From Fortiea contorta PCC 7126 (GTDB taxonomy: Bacteria > Cyanobacteriota > Cyanobacteriia > Cyanobacteriales > Nostocaceae), in contig NZ_KB235930.1 of assembly GCF_000332295.1 (NCBI RefSeq), positions 3,437,895 through 3,501,894 on the forward strand: DNA of 64,000 nucleotides. Reading direction: 5' to 3'. The position numbers were made by a program, and so were the translations under genes. The first letter of the stretch is position 1, and every line of letters begins with the position of its first letter. This document shows, piece after piece, positions 36,339 through 47,434 of the stretch. Under the pieces are notes generated by a model. The model worked only from the letters and a program-made list of their open reading frames with translations. It had not been told where the DNA came from and ran no database searches.

Positions 36339-37526
36339 ATGCAGGGAAATTTAAATGAAATTGATATACGTAGTATCCTGCAACTGATCGAGTTGGGACA
36401 ACGAACTGGACAACTATTGGTGAGAGCCGATAGCGTTGAGCACAGCAGCAAACTCAGTGGTGATGAGGGGACGCGACATCACCATTCTTACAACTGCAAG
36501 CAGCAGTCCTGGTTTGTCTTTTTCCTCAACGGTCAAATTGTCTATTGTCAAGAAGGTAATAGTAGTTTATCGGAAATTAACGACTACTTACATCATTACC
36601 GAGTCGAGATCCGCGAAGATATGCAGCTCGCCTCCCTAGGTTCACTGAATGCTGCAGAATATGGCTATTTGTGGGTGCTTTTAGAACGGAATTTGATTAA
36701 TCCTCAGATAGCGCGTCACATCATCCACGGTTTGGTACATGAAACGCTGTTTGATTTACTGAGCTTACATGAAGGGAGCTTCATTTTTCATCAAAGTTCG
36801 GCTCTTAGCCCCCAACTGACCACTTTAGAGATTACTCCCCTGGTAGCAAAAATTGCCCAGCAACTGCAAGAGTGGAAGCAATTATATCCACACATTCAAT
36901 CACCTGATCAATTACCGGTGGTGGCTGACACAATTCATCTCCACGCTTCACTACCAACCCCCACAATGAATAAACTCAAACATTGGGCGGATGGGAAAAC
37001 TTCCCTGCGACAACTAGCGCGCTATCTTAACCGCGACATCTTGACAGTTGCTAAGGCAATATATCCGTATGTACAACAGGGTTGGCTGCAATTAATGTAT
37101 GCAAATATATGTACTTACAGTAGTTACTTGTCAACCATGAGAGTAGAAGATAACTACAGGATGCGGATAGTATGTATTGACGATACGATGACTATCGGTG
37201 AGACTGTAGAGTCTATCTTAGAGCCTCAAGGATATGAAGCGATCGCCCTGACTAATCCCTTAGAAGCCTTAAGTCTCGTTTTTAAACTCAAACCAGACTT
37301 AATTCTCTGTGATATTACCATGCCAGAATTAGATGGTTATGAAGTTTGCGCTATGCTGCGACATGCAACAGCTTTCCGGCTTGTGCCAATTATTATGCTC
37401 ACTGGCAAAGACCAATTTATTGATCGCGTCAGAGCTAGGATGGTTGGTGCCACAGATTATTTAACAAAACCGTTTAGCGATACTGAATTACTGATGCTGG
37501 TGGAGAAATACATCAAAAGGGCATAG
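36339..37526 (+). CDS. hmpA: PatA-type response regulator HmpA
   Basis: A 395-residue protein. The N-terminal PATAN/DUF4388 domain (MQGNLNEIDIRSILQLIELGQRTGQLLV) is followed by a helical middle part. A C-terminal receiver domain (about 275-395) has CIDDT, the phospho-acceptor Asp in LILCDITMPELDGYE and the Lys in LTKPFSD. It is the first gene of the hmp chemotaxis-like cluster, which drives hormogonium motility and polysaccharide secretion. Architecture matches PatA and PilG-type regulators of pili. Confidence 0.88.
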   Translation: MQGNLNEIDIRSILQLIELGQRTGQLLVRADSVEHSSKLSGDEGTRHHHSYNCKQQSWFVFFLNGQIVYCQEGNSSLSEINDYLHHYRVEIREDMQLASLGSLNAAEYGYLWVLLERNLINPQIARHIIHGLVHETLFDLLSLHEGSFIFHQSSALSPQLTTLEITPLVAKIAQQLQEWKQLYPHIQSPDQLPVVADTIHLHASLPTPTMNKLKHWADGKTSLRQLARYLNRDILTVAKAIYPYVQQGWLQLMYANICTYSSYLSTMRVEDNYRMRIVCIDDTMTIGETVESILEPQGYEAIALTNPLEALSLVFKLKPDLILCDITMPELDGYEVCAMLRHATAFRLVPIIMLTGKDQFIDRVRARMVGATDYLTKPFSDTELLMLVEKYIKRA

Positions 37527-37589
37527 GGGAACCACTGATGGTCTTGGGCCGAAAAAGACCAAGTAGAGCATAGGACATGGGGACTCCTG

Positions 37590-37645
37590 ACAAATAACCA
37601 ATAGCCCCTATCCCCTAATAACAAATAACCAATGACTAGTGACAA
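37590..37645. repeat. Heptanucleotide tandem repeat (STRR type)
   Basis: Eight degenerate 7-nt units in the hmpA-hmpB gap: ACAAATA, ACCAATA, GCCCCTA, TCCCCTA, ATAACAA, ATAACCA, ATGACTA, GTGACAA. Confidence 0.75.
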
Positions 37646-37818
37646 ATGGCACGCGAAGCGGGTAAAAAATGTTATTACAGAATCAACTAACCGCACTACC
37701 AACGTAATTATCTAGTAAATTAGTGAAGGAATAAAATTAATTTATACAGTAAATACTTAGATTTAATTCAGGGAATGTTCCAAAAGGAACGTCTACATCA
37801 GGAGGTAGATAGGCATTT

Positions 37819-38184
37819 ATGAGTACAGTTCTGATTGTGGAAGACAGTATCGCACAAAGGGAGATGATTACAGACCTCCTGAAAGCTAGCGGCTTAACAG
37901 TCACCCATGCTACCGATGGAGTTGAAGCTTTGGAAGCTATTCAAAGCGCGCCTCCTGATTTAGTAGTCTTGGATATTGTCATGCCCCGGATGAACGGCTA
38001 TGAAGTTTGTCGTCGCCTAAAAGCCGATCCTAAAACTCAAAATGTCCCTGTAGTCATGTGTTCTTCCAAAGGCGAAGAATTTGATCGCTACTGGGGGATG
38101 AAGCAGGGTGCAGATGCTTATATAGCCAAACCGTTTCAACCAACCGAGTTGGTGGGAACAGTCAAACAATTACTGCGAGGATAA
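37819..38184 (+). CDS. hmpB: CheY-like response regulator HmpB
   Basis: A 121-residue single receiver domain: acidic pair VEDS, phospho-acceptor Asp in VVLDIVMPRMNGYE and Lys in AKPFQPTE. The RBS GGAGG is about 13 nt before the ATG. Small PilH/CheY-type regulators of this cluster are expected to be phosphorylated by HmpE. About 290 nt separate it from hmpA, and 13 nt from hmpC, so hmpBCDE may form its own unit. Confidence 0.9.
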   Translation: MSTVLIVEDSIAQREMITDLLKASGLTVTHATDGVEALEAIQSAPPDLVVLDIVMPRMNGYEVCRRLKADPKTQNVPVVMCSSKGEEFDRYWGMKQGADAYIAKPFQPTELVGTVKQLLRG

Positions 38185-38197
38185 GGATGAATACCAC

Positions 38198-38728
38198 ATG
38201 GTTAACAAACCCAACTTTTTAAGTGGTAGCGGTCAAGACCACTTCCGTCCTGAATTACAAGTAGAAAGTCCTGAGGGTGAGTTACATTTGCGGTTTTACA
38301 TTCCCTCCCATCAGGAATTTGCCCTACCCGCAACTGGTATTCGAGAGGTCATGGAACTGAGTCCTGACAGAATCACACCGATTCCTAATGCTTCTCCTTT
38401 ACTTTTGGGTACTCTAAATTTGCGAGGTCGAGTAATTTGGGTGGCTGATTTGGGTCAGTTTCTGGGACAAGCAACCGCATTAAACACAGATAGAGCGGAA
38501 ATTCCCGTAATTGCCATCGAAGAACAAGACACAATAGTGGGTCTAGCGGTAGAGGAAATTGGCGGTATGGACTGGCTGGATGTCCAGTATCTCGTGCTAC
38601 CAACTCATGTTCCGGATACGATGGCACCCTTTTTACGTGGAGAGTGGTTATTAGATGCTCAAAACCATCAGTGTCTGAGACTGCTCGATCAAATGGCAAT
38701 TTTGCGGAGTGCAAGGTGGGCAGGATGA
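38198..38728 (+). CDS. hmpC: CheW-like coupling protein HmpC
   Basis: A 176-residue CheW domain protein, [40 protein letters not shown] being the family core up to the [10 protein letters not shown] turn. It bridges the receptor HmpD and the kinase HmpE. The stop is 16 nt before the chosen hmpD start. Confidence 0.92.
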   Translation: MVNKPNFLSGSGQDHFRPELQVESPEGELHLRFYIPSHQEFALPATGIREVMELSPDRITPIPNASPLLLGTLNLRGRVIWVADLGQFLGQATALNTDRAEIPVIAIEEQDTIVGLAVEEIGGMDWLDVQYLVLPTHVPDTMAPFLRGEWLLDAQNHQCLRLLDQMAILRSARWAG

Positions 38729-38744
38729 AATTGGGAGCGAGGAA

Positions 38745-41618
38745 ATGGCAACAAGTATAGATGATTACCTAGAAATTTATAAGCAGGCTTACACAGCCTA
38801 CGCGCAACAAAAATATGAAGTTGCCGCTACTTTAATTGATCAAGTCGTGGAAAACTTACCAGATGACCCTAACTCTCATCTGTTGAGGGGTCACACCTAT
38901 TATGTTTTGCAAAAATATGACGTTGCTAAGGCTGAATACGAAAAAGTTTTGTTATTAAGTAATGAGCCGGAAATTATCGATTTTGCTAATCGTGGTTTAG
39001 AAAATGTCAAACAGTATCAATTATCAGACAATCAGATTGTGGGAGATGATGCTGAAGCAGCGGCAGAGCTATCATTCATACCAGCAGAATTAACAGATTT
39101 AGAAGATAGTGACAGCTTTGATTTAAATTATTCCGATGCGGAAATCGAAGAGATTAATCAGATAGAAGCGTTATCTTTAAACAGTCCTTTTGATATCACA
39201 GAAAATAGTTTTTCTTCAGATGTAAAACCAGATGATTCTGCGGCTGGCAACGATAATCCTTTTAGTTTGCAGCAGCCAAATCAAGAACAAGAGACAAGTT
39301 CTAACATTTGGGAACAAAAAGGAGAACTAGAATTGCCTGCTTTTTGGCAGGAAGATATTTCATTAAGCCAGCTTGAACAGTCGGAAGCGAATGATTTTCT
39401 AAATGACAATAATAATTCACCATTCCCAGAAATTGATTTATCCAGCAGTAATAGTTGGGAAAATCCTACTGAATTTTTAGTGAATGATAATTTTTCTGAA
39501 CCAATTGTTGGTAATGAGGAATTGGAGGAAGATAGTGTAGGCAGAAATATTTTATTGACGAAAAAAACGGAGTTGCAAGATGAGGTAGCAGTAACTAATA
39601 GCTCCAATTTTGTGAGTCAAGACGACTTTCCGCAAACTGCATCAGAAAATTGGGCACAACCGATAGAAATTGACGATAATTTTGCAGATGATACTGCCGC
39701 ATTCAATGACGATTTTGTATCAGTACAAAAGCCGATTGTTGCCAGCGTAACTAAAGCCAGAAAGAACTTAGGAATTGATGATAATTTCGATTTTGAAGCT
39801 TTTGATTCTGCCTTTGGCTCTGAAGAATTTACCAATGATGGGGATTCAAGCAGCAATACATCAAGTATCAGTAAATCTCAGAGCAATATCGAATTTTTAG
39901 ACGACTTTGATGAGTTTGATGATTTAGGCGGTATTCCCGGATTTGACGGGAATATTCCAGATTTTGAAGTGACAGAAGGGCGCTCAAGTTTTAGTGAGTC
40001 CATGAATTCTGGGGCGATAGAAACTGGTAGCCATTCCCGTGGGAAATTCACCGAGTCTTCCTCAGCTCGTGAAAATAGCGATCGCGAAGATGAATTATTC
40101 TCCATTACCGGTTCCCAGGAAGCTGTACCAGTTTTCACCCAAACTGATGTCTCGAAGCTGGAACCGAATGTCAGCGTTGAGCAAGGTTGGTTAGCTCCTC
40201 TAGAAAATGCCCCCCTGGAAAAGAAACAATGGTTAATCGCAGGTGGTGTGGGTATAGTTTCCGCGCTGGTGGTAGCAACAGTCAGCTTTGCAGCGACTAC
40301 ATTTTCCCCACCCCAACAACGGGAGTCAGTGCGGAATACAGGTTGGGCGATGTCTCTGGCTGCAGGAATAGCGGGTTTTGCTACCGCTGGCTGGATGGGT
40401 AGTCTCACCCTCAAACAGATTCGCCGCACCACCCAGGATCTCCAGGCGCAGTTTGATGCTGTGCGTCAAGGTAATTTGCATGTGCAAGCGACGGTCTATT
40501 CTGAAGATGAATTAGGGCTGCTAGCAACTGGCTTTAACGAAATGGCGCGGGTAATTTTCACCACTACCAACGAAGCCCAACGCAAAGCTGATGAACAAGA
40601 GGAAGCCAAAGAAAACTTGCAACGCCAAGTGATTCGATTGCTAGACGATGTGGAAGGTGCGGCGCGGGGAGATTTAACAGTCCAAGCTGAGGTGACAGCC
40701 GATGTGTTGGGAGCCGTGGCGGATGCTTTTAACCTGACAATTCAAAACCTGCGGGATATTGTGCAACAGGTAAAAGTGGCGGCGAAGGAGGTGACAAAAG
40801 GTGCCACAAATTCCGAAACCTTTGCTAGAGCTTTATCTAGCGACGCTTTGCGACAAGCCGAAGAGTTGGGCGTGACGCTCAATTCTGTCCAGGTGATGAC
40901 CGACTCGATTCAGCGGGTAGCGGAAGCAGCCAGGGAAGCGGAAACTGTCGCCCGTGATGCGAGTGCGATCGCTCTCAAAGGTGGGGAAGCTGTGGAAAAT
41001 ACTGTCGCCGGGATTTTAGAAATTCGAGAAACAGTAGCAGAAACAACTAGAAAAGTCAAGCGATTAGCGGAATCTTCCCAAGAAATTTCTAAGATTGTGG
41101 CGTTGATTTCCCAAATTGCGTCCAGAACCAACTTGTTAGCGCTGAATGCGAGTATTGAAGCGGCGCGAGCGGGGGAAGCGGGACGGGGGTTTGCGATCGT
41201 GGCGGATGAAGTGCGCCAGCTAGCAGACAAATCAGCTAAATCTTTGAAAGAAATTGAACAAATTGTCATGCAAATCCAGAGTGAGACTGGCTCTGTGATG
41301 ACCGCAATGGAAGAAGGGACACAGCAGGTAATCAAGGGGACAAAATTAGCAGAAGAAGCCAAGCGATCGCTAGAAAATATTATTCAAGTGGCGAACCGCA
41401 TTGATATTCTGGTACGATCAATCACCTCTGATACTGTGGAACAAACGGAAACTTCCCGCGCCGTCGCCCACGTAATGCAATCTGTAGAATTGACGGCGCA
41501 AGAAACTTCCCAGGAAGCCCAGCGAGTTTCTGGCGCTCTGCAAAATTTAGTGGGTGTCTCCCGCGACTTGATTGCTTCCGTGGAACGTTTCCGCGTAGAA
41601 ACCCTTGAATCTAGATAA
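38745..41618 (+). CDS. hmpD: Methyl-accepting chemotaxis protein HmpD
   Basis: A 957-residue PilJ-type receptor from ATG 38745, favoured by GGGAG at 38733-38737. The N-terminus has a TPR-like pair ([31 protein letters not shown]), then about 350 acidic, Ser/Asp-rich residues. Two transmembrane helices lie near 500-560 and are separated by only about 10 residues outside, so there is no real periplasmic sensor. HAMP-like segments and a signalling domain with [20 protein letters not shown] follow. Input therefore probably comes from the cytoplasmic side. Third of the hmpBCDE genes. Confidence 0.92.
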   Translation: MATSIDDYLEIYKQAYTAYAQQKYEVAATLIDQVVENLPDDPNSHLLRGHTYYVLQKYDVAKAEYEKVLLLSNEPEIIDFANRGLENVKQYQLSDNQIVGDDAEAAAELSFIPAELTDLEDSDSFDLNYSDAEIEEINQIEALSLNSPFDITENSFSSDVKPDDSAAGNDNPFSLQQPNQEQETSSNIWEQKGELELPAFWQEDISLSQLEQSEANDFLNDNNNSPFPEIDLSSSNSWENPTEFLVNDNFSEPIVGNEELEEDSVGRNILLTKKTELQDEVAVTNSSNFVSQDDFPQTASENWAQPIEIDDNFADDTAAFNDDFVSVQKPIVASVTKARKNLGIDDNFDFEAFDSAFGSEEFTNDGDSSSNTSSISKSQSNIEFLDDFDEFDDLGGIPGFDGNIPDFEVTEGRSSFSESMNSGAIETGSHSRGKFTESSSARENSDREDELFSITGSQEAVPVFTQTDVSKLEPNVSVEQGWLAPLENAPLEKKQWLIAGGVGIVSALVVATVSFAATTFSPPQQRESVRNTGWAMSLAAGIAGFATAGWMGSLTLKQIRRTTQDLQAQFDAVRQGNLHVQATVYSEDELGLLATGFNEMARVIFTTTNEAQRKADEQEEAKENLQRQVIRLLDDVEGAARGDLTVQAEVTADVLGAVADAFNLTIQNLRDIVQQVKVAAKEVTKGATNSETFARALSSDALRQAEELGVTLNSVQVMTDSIQRVAEAAREAETVARDASAIALKGGEAVENTVAGILEIRETVAETTRKVKRLAESSQEISKIVALISQIASRTNLLALNASIEAARAGEAGRGFAIVADEVRQLADKSAKSLKEIEQIVMQIQSETGSVMTAMEEGTQQVIKGTKLAEEAKRSLENIIQVANRIDILVRSITSDTVEQTETSRAVAHVMQSVELTAQETSQEAQRVSGALQNLVGVSRDLIASVERFRVETLESR

Positions 41619-41621
41619 TTT

Positions 41622-41670
41622 GTCATTTGTTATTTGCTAATGACCAATGACCAATGATTAATGACCACCC
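41622..41670. repeat. Heptanucleotide tandem repeat (STRR type)
   Basis: Seven units between hmpD and hmpE: GTCATTT, GTTATTT, GCTAATG, ACCAATG, ACCAATG, ATTAATG, ACCACCC. Confidence 0.85.
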
Positions 41671-41686
41671 TGGATAAAAAAAAACT

Positions 41687-44600
41687 ATGTTGCCGGAACA
41701 ACAACAGCGCATTTTAGGTTACTTTATTGAAGAAGCCAGAGATCACCTGAACACAATTGAGCAGGGATTACTAAATCTTGAAAGTACCCTGAACGACCCA
41801 GAAATGATTAACGAAGTCTTCCGGGCGGCTCACTCTATTAAAGGAGGAGCGGCGATGCTAGGTTTAAGTAGCATCCAGCATACGTCTCACCGTTTGGAAG
41901 ATTGTTTTAAAGTTCTCAAAGAAAATCCAATTCAGGTTGACCAGAAGTTAGAATCGCTGTTTCTCGGTGTCTCTGATACCCTGAAAGCGCTGTTGGAGAA
42001 TCTCAGCGGGCCCTTTGGTTTGTCAGCAGAGACAGCTAATACTTTGATGTCAGAAACTGAACCAGTTTTTACATGGTTGAATGAGCATTTAGAACTGTTG
42101 GTAGAACAAGGAAACTCAGAAGTAGCTTGTAATATTCCAGCGATAGAAAATCACAATACACTGACAGAACTTTTCTTGCAAAGAGATTTCTCAGAAGTGG
42201 AAGATGCAGCCAAAAAAGCTGCTGGTGAAATTTCTTCGGCACAAGTTTTCCAACATAAGGAAATAAAAGTAAATTGGGATGAATTTCAAATCCAAGTGTT
42301 ACAAATCCTGCGGGAAATGTTGCAACAGTTTAAACAAAACACTACACCTGTAAATCGGCAAAATCTCCAAGAATGTTGTGGACAGTTAGTTAAACTGGGA
42401 GAAGCTTTAAGTTTGCCTAATTGGTGTAGTTTATGCCAAGCCACAGCAAATGCGATCGCTAATCCCCAAAATACCTATCTCACTTTAGCTAAAATCGTTA
42501 TTACAGAAATCAAACAAGCTCAAGAATTAGTCCTACAAGACAAGGATCATGAGATCACAATTAGTCAGCAATTAGAAACGCTGTTTGTTGTTCCCGAAGA
42601 CGATTTGTTGGTGGATAATCAAGATACCATCACTAGCTTATCTGACTTATCACAACAACTGCACTCAGATGCAGAAGCACCTTTGTTGCTCGATTCTTTG
42701 TCTAGTGATCTCAATCATCCGCCCTCCCACAAAAAAGCCGAGACTAAAGGGCCAGAGGTGGGAATAACTGAGTTAAATACCCTTGCTGATTTGTTCGAGG
42801 GTGAGACTCCAGAACTAGATGAAACTTGGCAACAAGAAGAGATATTAGATATTAGTAATCTACATAATTTGTCTTCCAATTCTCGTGACAGTGATGCTGA
42901 AAATGCTGACAGTGATTTAGCTGATTTTCTTTCACTTGACGAAGATGCAAATAGTCGTGAAGCAGAAAATAGCTCCCCAGCAGCAGACTTAAACTTACTA
43001 TTTAGTGATAATTTTTTAGAAAAGGGAAAACCAGAAAATTTAGCAACATCATCTGCTGCTAGTTTTGATTTGAGTAATATTTCCAAAAGTGACGAAATTT
43101 TTAGAGAATTTTCCCAGGATTCCCATGATACTTGGCATCCACCTGTGGAGATATCTGCATCAGATGTGGTAGAAAATTTATTAGGGTTGGAACTAGATGA
43201 ATCTCAACCGATATCACCAGATGTGGTAGAAGATTTACTAGGGTTGGAACTAGATGAGCCTCAAATATTGCCTACAAAAGAAATAACTCAAATACCAACT
43301 GATGATGATCCTAGTGTAGAACTATCTGTAAATCAACCCAACAGTTTTGATGAATTGTTTTTAGAAATTGAAAAGGTTGATATTCCCAAAAAAAATAAGG
43401 TCAGTTTAGATTTTTCTGAACAAGAAAACTTATCTCTAGATAATTTATTTAGTGAATTAGCAGCAGATACATTATTATCTATCAGTGAATCGGAATTAGG
43501 AAATTTATTTGATATTCAACCGCCCGAAACAACAGATAATCTTGATGTTGCTGATGAACAGAGCCAGTTTTGGCGTGAGGAAGTTGTTGTAGAGACGCAA
43601 CAGGCGATCGTTGACCAGGATATAGCTAAAGAATTAGAAGAAAGTCTATTTACGGCTGCAGCTGATAATGATTTTTTTGGTGATAGTCAAGAATCTACAT
43701 TATCTCTAGATGCAAGTTTTGAATTAGAAGATTTTGATTTGCAAATCTCACAAGGAGATGTGGCGTCACTATTGGACGATGAGGATGATTTATTTGCAGA
43801 TTTAACACCAAGAAATACTACACTTTCTCCTGTTGTCAGTAATGATGAAGTCCCGTTAACTGCAGGAAGGTTGCTACAATCGGGAAATTCTTCTACAAAA
43901 CAAACTCCTGAAAATTTAGATTTCCTTCCTGAATTTACTAACCAAGATACAGAAAATGATGTCAATCAGGACAGTGAAGATATCATTGTTGATGATGGAA
44001 CTTATATCCAATTGGATATCAATAATGATTTGATAACTCTGGAAATACCAAATAATCCAGAATTTTCTATCTCGGAAATAGACACTGTTATTGCTGAAGA
44101 ATTGGATTTAATTGATAATTTATTGGTCGAGGAAAGTACAGATATCAATTCAGAAATCCTCAATCATCAAGAATTTTCGGATTCAGAACTAGACTCGGTT
44201 GTTGATAATATTGATGAAATTGATGGTTTGTTGATGGAGACAACTGAACCAAAAAATGAAACAGAAAATGCTGTAATTTTTGGAGAAATGGCTCCGGAAA
44301 ATCATCCCGATTTTCTGAGTGAATTCGCTGATTTGGAAGCGCTATTAGCAAAAGAACCACAGCCAAAACCAAAAGAAACCACTATCCAAGCAGAGGATTT
44401 CGCCGCTTTAGAAGCGCTGCTGGGTGGAGAGAATGAGCAAGAAATACCAGCGGCGCCTGTGTACTCACCACAATTTCCACCACCTGCTAATCAGGGTAAG
44501 GTGAGCAGAGTTGTGACCTCGCTGGATATCGATGATGAATTTAGTGATTTGGAGAAACTGCTAGCGGAAGCAGATCAAACAATATCTCACTCATCAACAG

Positions 44601-46579
44601 TAAAATCAAACACTAATAAAATACCACGCCCTTCTAATCGCCGGGCGGGAAGATTTGAAGAGACGATGAAAGTACCAGTCAAGCAACTGGACGATATGAG
44701 CAATTTGGTGGGGGAGTTGGTCGTAAACCGCAATACCTTAGAGCAAGATCATGAACGTCTGCGACAGTCGCTAGATAATTTGCTGATTCAGGTGCAACAA
44801 CTTTCTGATGTGGGCGCGAGGATGCAAGAATTATATGAGCGATCGCTATTGGAAGCCTCTTTATTAGCTAGCCGCAAAAATCGAGATATCGCCGTTTCTC
44901 CCTCAGACTTGAATACAGACCGGGGTTTCAGCGAATTAGAAATGGATCGCTTCACTCCTTTCCATACCTTGTCTCAAGAAATGATTGAAATGATTGTGCG
45001 CGTGAGGGAGTCAGCTAGTGACATTGATTTTGTCACCGAAGAAACCGAACGAGTAGCGCGTCAGTTTCGACAAGTGACTACCCAATTACAAGAAGGTTTG
45101 ACGCGAGCGAGAATGGTGCCATTTTCCCAAGCTATTGATCGCTTGCGGCGGGGAGTACGGGATAATGCCATTAAGTGCGGTAAACAAGTAGAGTTAGTGG
45201 TTGAAGGTGAGAATACTTTGATTGACAAGATGATTTTAGATCATCTCACAGACCCCCTCACCCACATGCTCAATAATGCGATCGCTCATGGAATTGAAAC
45301 ACCAGAAATCCGCCAAAGTGGGGGTAAACCACCTGTGGGAGAAATCACTATCCGCGCTTTCCATCAAGGAAACCAAACGGTGATTTCTGTGGGTGATGAT
45401 GGTGCGGGTATTGATCCTGCTAAGGTCAAAGCTAAGGCTCTAAAATTGGGGATGATTAGTGCAGATACAGCCAAAACCATGACCCATGCGGAAGTCTACG
45501 ATTTGCTGTTCCAATCTGGTTTTAGCATCAAAGACGAAGCAGATGAAATTTCTGGTCGCGGTGTGGGAATGGATGTGGTTCGTTCGGAAATTAGTGAAAT
45601 TCGCGGGACTGTAAATACTGATTCTGCGGTTGGTAGAGGTACTACCTTTACCATTCGCTTACCACTAACCTTGAGTATTTGTAAAGCCCTTTGCTGCGTT
45701 TCCGATAAAGCCCGCATTGCTTTCCCGATGGACGGTGTGGAAGATACCTTGGATATACCACTGAAAAATATCCAGCAGACTGCTGATGGACAATCATTTA
45801 TTTATTGGCGAGATACAACCCTACCATTCCGACCACTGAAGGAAATTTTAGCTTTTAATCGTCACATCAGTCGCGGTAATGTTTACGGTGGTAACAGAGA
45901 TGATGATATGGTGTCTGTGGTGGTGGTGCGATCGGCTAGTAACCTGATTGCTTTGCAAATTGACTTGGTATTGAGTGAACAAGAAATAGTGATTAAGCAA
46001 TTTGAAGGGCCGGCACCTAAACCCATCGGCGTCGCTGGTGCTACAGTCTTAGGTGATGGTCGGATTATGCCTATCGCTGATGTTTTGGAAATTATGGACA
46101 TCTTCCTTGGAAGGATGTCTAGACAAAATAACAACTCTTGGCAACAAAAAAATACCCTCACAGAAAATCCGACTGTTAAAATTGACCCCACAGTCCTAAT
46201 TGTGGATGACTCGATTACTGTCCGCGAATTACTCTCCTTGACTTTTAACAAAGCAGGTTATCGTGTTGAACAAGCCCGCGATGGTCAGGAAGCTTGGGAC
46301 AAACTCCGCTCTGGTTTGCCTTGTGATATCGTATTTTGTGATATAGAAATGCCGCGTTGTGATGGACTAGAATTGCTCTCTCGCATCCAGAAAGACGTTA
46401 ATCTCAACCATTTACCCATCGCCATGCTCACTTCACGAGGTGCGGATAAACACAGACAAATGGCTATCCAACTGGGTGCTAGTGGCTACTTTACTAAACC
46501 GTACTTAGAAGAAGCGTTATTGGAAGCAGCGGTGAGAATGCTCAAAGGAGAGAAACTACTCAGCAGTACTGGTGGTTAG
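41687..46579 (+). CDS. hmpE: CheA-type hybrid histidine kinase HmpE
   Basis: A 1630-residue PilL/CheA homologue. It starts with an HPt domain (phospho-His in RAAHSIKGGAAMLG near residue 48) and a second, less clear HPt-like region. A very acidic, low-complexity stretch of about 650 residues contains a 57-nt direct repeat (43163 and 43220) encoding DVVEXLLGLELDE. The CheA dimerisation helix, HATPase (LNNAIAHGIETPEIRQSGG, GVGMDVVRSEI), CheW-like domain and a C-terminal receiver (VLIVDDSITVRELL, Asp in VFCDIEMPRCDGLE, Lys in FTKPYLEE) follow. All catalytic motifs are present. Confidence 0.94.
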   Translation: MLPEQQQRILGYFIEEARDHLNTIEQGLLNLESTLNDPEMINEVFRAAHSIKGGAAMLGLSSIQHTSHRLEDCFKVLKENPIQVDQKLESLFLGVSDTLKALLENLSGPFGLSAETANTLMSETEPVFTWLNEHLELLVEQGNSEVACNIPAIENHNTLTELFLQRDFSEVEDAAKKAAGEISSAQVFQHKEIKVNWDEFQIQVLQILREMLQQFKQNTTPVNRQNLQECCGQLVKLGEALSLPNWCSLCQATANAIANPQNTYLTLAKIVITEIKQAQELVLQDKDHEITISQQLETLFVVPEDDLLVDNQDTITSLSDLSQQLHSDAEAPLLLDSLSSDLNHPPSHKKAETKGPEVGITELNTLADLFEGETPELDETWQQEEILDISNLHNLSSNSRDSDAENADSDLADFLSLDEDANSREAENSSPAADLNLLFSDNFLEKGKPENLATSSAASFDLSNISKSDEIFREFSQDSHDTWHPPVEISASDVVENLLGLELDESQPISPDVVEDLLGLELDEPQILPTKEITQIPTDDDPSVELSVNQPNSFDELFLEIEKVDIPKKNKVSLDFSEQENLSLDNLFSELAADTLLSISESELGNLFDIQPPETTDNLDVADEQSQFWREEVVVETQQAIVDQDIAKELEESLFTAAADNDFFGDSQESTLSLDASFELEDFDLQISQGDVASLLDDEDDLFADLTPRNTTLSPVVSNDEVPLTAGRLLQSGNSSTKQTPENLDFLPEFTNQDTENDVNQDSEDIIVDDGTYIQLDINNDLITLEIPNNPEFSISEIDTVIAEELDLIDNLLVEESTDINSEILNHQEFSDSELDSVVDNIDEIDGLLMETTEPKNETENAVIFGEMAPENHPDFLSEFADLEALLAKEPQPKPKETTIQAEDFAALEALLGGENEQEIPAAPVYSPQFPPPANQGKVSRVVTSLDIDDEFSDLEKLLAEADQTISHSSTVKSNTNKIPRPSNRRAGRFEETMKVPVKQLDDMSNLVGELVVNRNTLEQDHERLRQSLDNLLIQVQQLSDVGARMQELYERSLLEASLLASRKNRDIAVSPSDLNTDRGFSELEMDRFTPFHTLSQEMIEMIVRVRESASDIDFVTEETERVARQFRQVTTQLQEGLTRARMVPFSQAIDRLRRGVRDNAIKCGKQVELVVEGENTLIDKMILDHLTDPLTHMLNNAIAHGIETPEIRQSGGKPPVGEITIRAFHQGNQTVISVGDDGAGIDPAKVKAKALKLGMISADTAKTMTHAEVYDLLFQSGFSIKDEADEISGRGVGMDVVRSEISEIRGTVNTDSAVGRGTTFTIRLPLTLSICKALCCVSDKARIAFPMDGVEDTLDIPLKNIQQTADGQSFIYWRDTTLPFRPLKEILAFNRHISRGNVYGGNRDDDMVSVVVVRSASNLIALQIDLVLSEQEIVIKQFEGPAPKPIGVAGATVLGDGRIMPIADVLEIMDIFLGRMSRQNNNSWQQKNTLTENPTVKIDPTVLIVDDSITVRELLSLTFNKAGYRVEQARDGQEAWDKLRSGLPCDIVFCDIEMPRCDGLELLSRIQKDVNLNHLPIAMLTSRGADKHRQMAIQLGASGYFTKPYLEEALLEAAVRMLKGEKLLSSTGG

Positions 46580-46643
46580 ACCTCTGTTTCCCTAATGGTA
46601 TCCTGAAAGAAATTGAGGCTCTGACTAATTTTAAATTGTGAAT

Positions 46644-47420
46644 ATGCCATTAGAATTGCAAAATCTGACTGGTGGTTATACTGCAGTACCAATTGTGGAA
46701 AATGTTAACTTGACTCTCTCAACGGGAGAATGGTTAAGTTTAGTTGGTGCTAATGGTTCTGGTAAGTCTACGTTACTTAAATTGCTCAGTCGCATTCTGG
46801 CGCCGCAACAGGGAATAGTATTACTTGATGGTAAGGAAATTCATTCGCAACCACCGCATGTAGTTGCTCAAAAATTGGCTTTGTTACCGCAACAACAAAC
46901 GGTGCCTGTGGGCTTAACTGTGCGACAATTAGTAAGTCTAGGACGGACACCACATCAACCTTGGTGGCAATGGGAATTAAAGGCTGAAGATTGGCAAAAA
47001 GTAGAATCAGCAATTCAAAAAACACAACTAGAAAAATTTAGCGATCGCTTAGTTGAACAACTTTCTGGTGGTGAACGTCAACGGGCTTTTTTAGCTTTAG
47101 CTTTAGCGCAGGAACCAAAGGTGTTACTGTTAGATGAACCCACAACTTATTTAGATATTAATTACCAATTACAGCTTTTAGAATTACTTAGAAATTTGAA
47201 TCAACAGCAGAAATTAACAATTGTCACGGTGTTACATGAATTAAATTTAGCAGCACGGTATAGTTCTCGAATTGCTTTATTAAAACAAGGTCATCTTTGG
47301 GAAGTTGGGACACCTGCAACAGTTCTCACCCCCCAGGCGATCGCTCAAGTTTTTGGTGTAGAATCTGTGATTATTAATACACCTGTGGGGTTACAAGTTT
47401 GTGCTATTTCTGCTGTCTAA
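46644..47420 (+). CDS. ABC transporter ATPase, iron-siderophore/cobalamin type
   Basis: A 258-residue ATPase from ATG 46644 (a GTG six bases earlier is also possible; neither has a clear ribosome-binding site). Walker A GANGSGKST, Q-loop LLPQQQTVP, signature LSGGERQR, Walker B VLLLDEPTTYLDI and the switch His in VLHELNLAARY match the FepC/BtuD branch that serves FecCD permeases. No permease or binding protein is nearby, so it must work with a transporter encoded elsewhere, or with one shared by several uptake systems. Confidence 0.88.
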   Translation: MPLELQNLTGGYTAVPIVENVNLTLSTGEWLSLVGANGSGKSTLLKLLSRILAPQQGIVLLDGKEIHSQPPHVVAQKLALLPQQQTVPVGLTVRQLVSLGRTPHQPWWQWELKAEDWQKVESAIQKTQLEKFSDRLVEQLSGGERQRAFLALALAQEPKVLLLDEPTTYLDINYQLQLLELLRNLNQQQKLTIVTVLHELNLAARYSSRIALLKQGHLWEVGTPATVLTPQAIAQVFGVESVIINTPVGLQVCAISAV

Positions 47421-47434
47421 GTTGATGATAAAAA

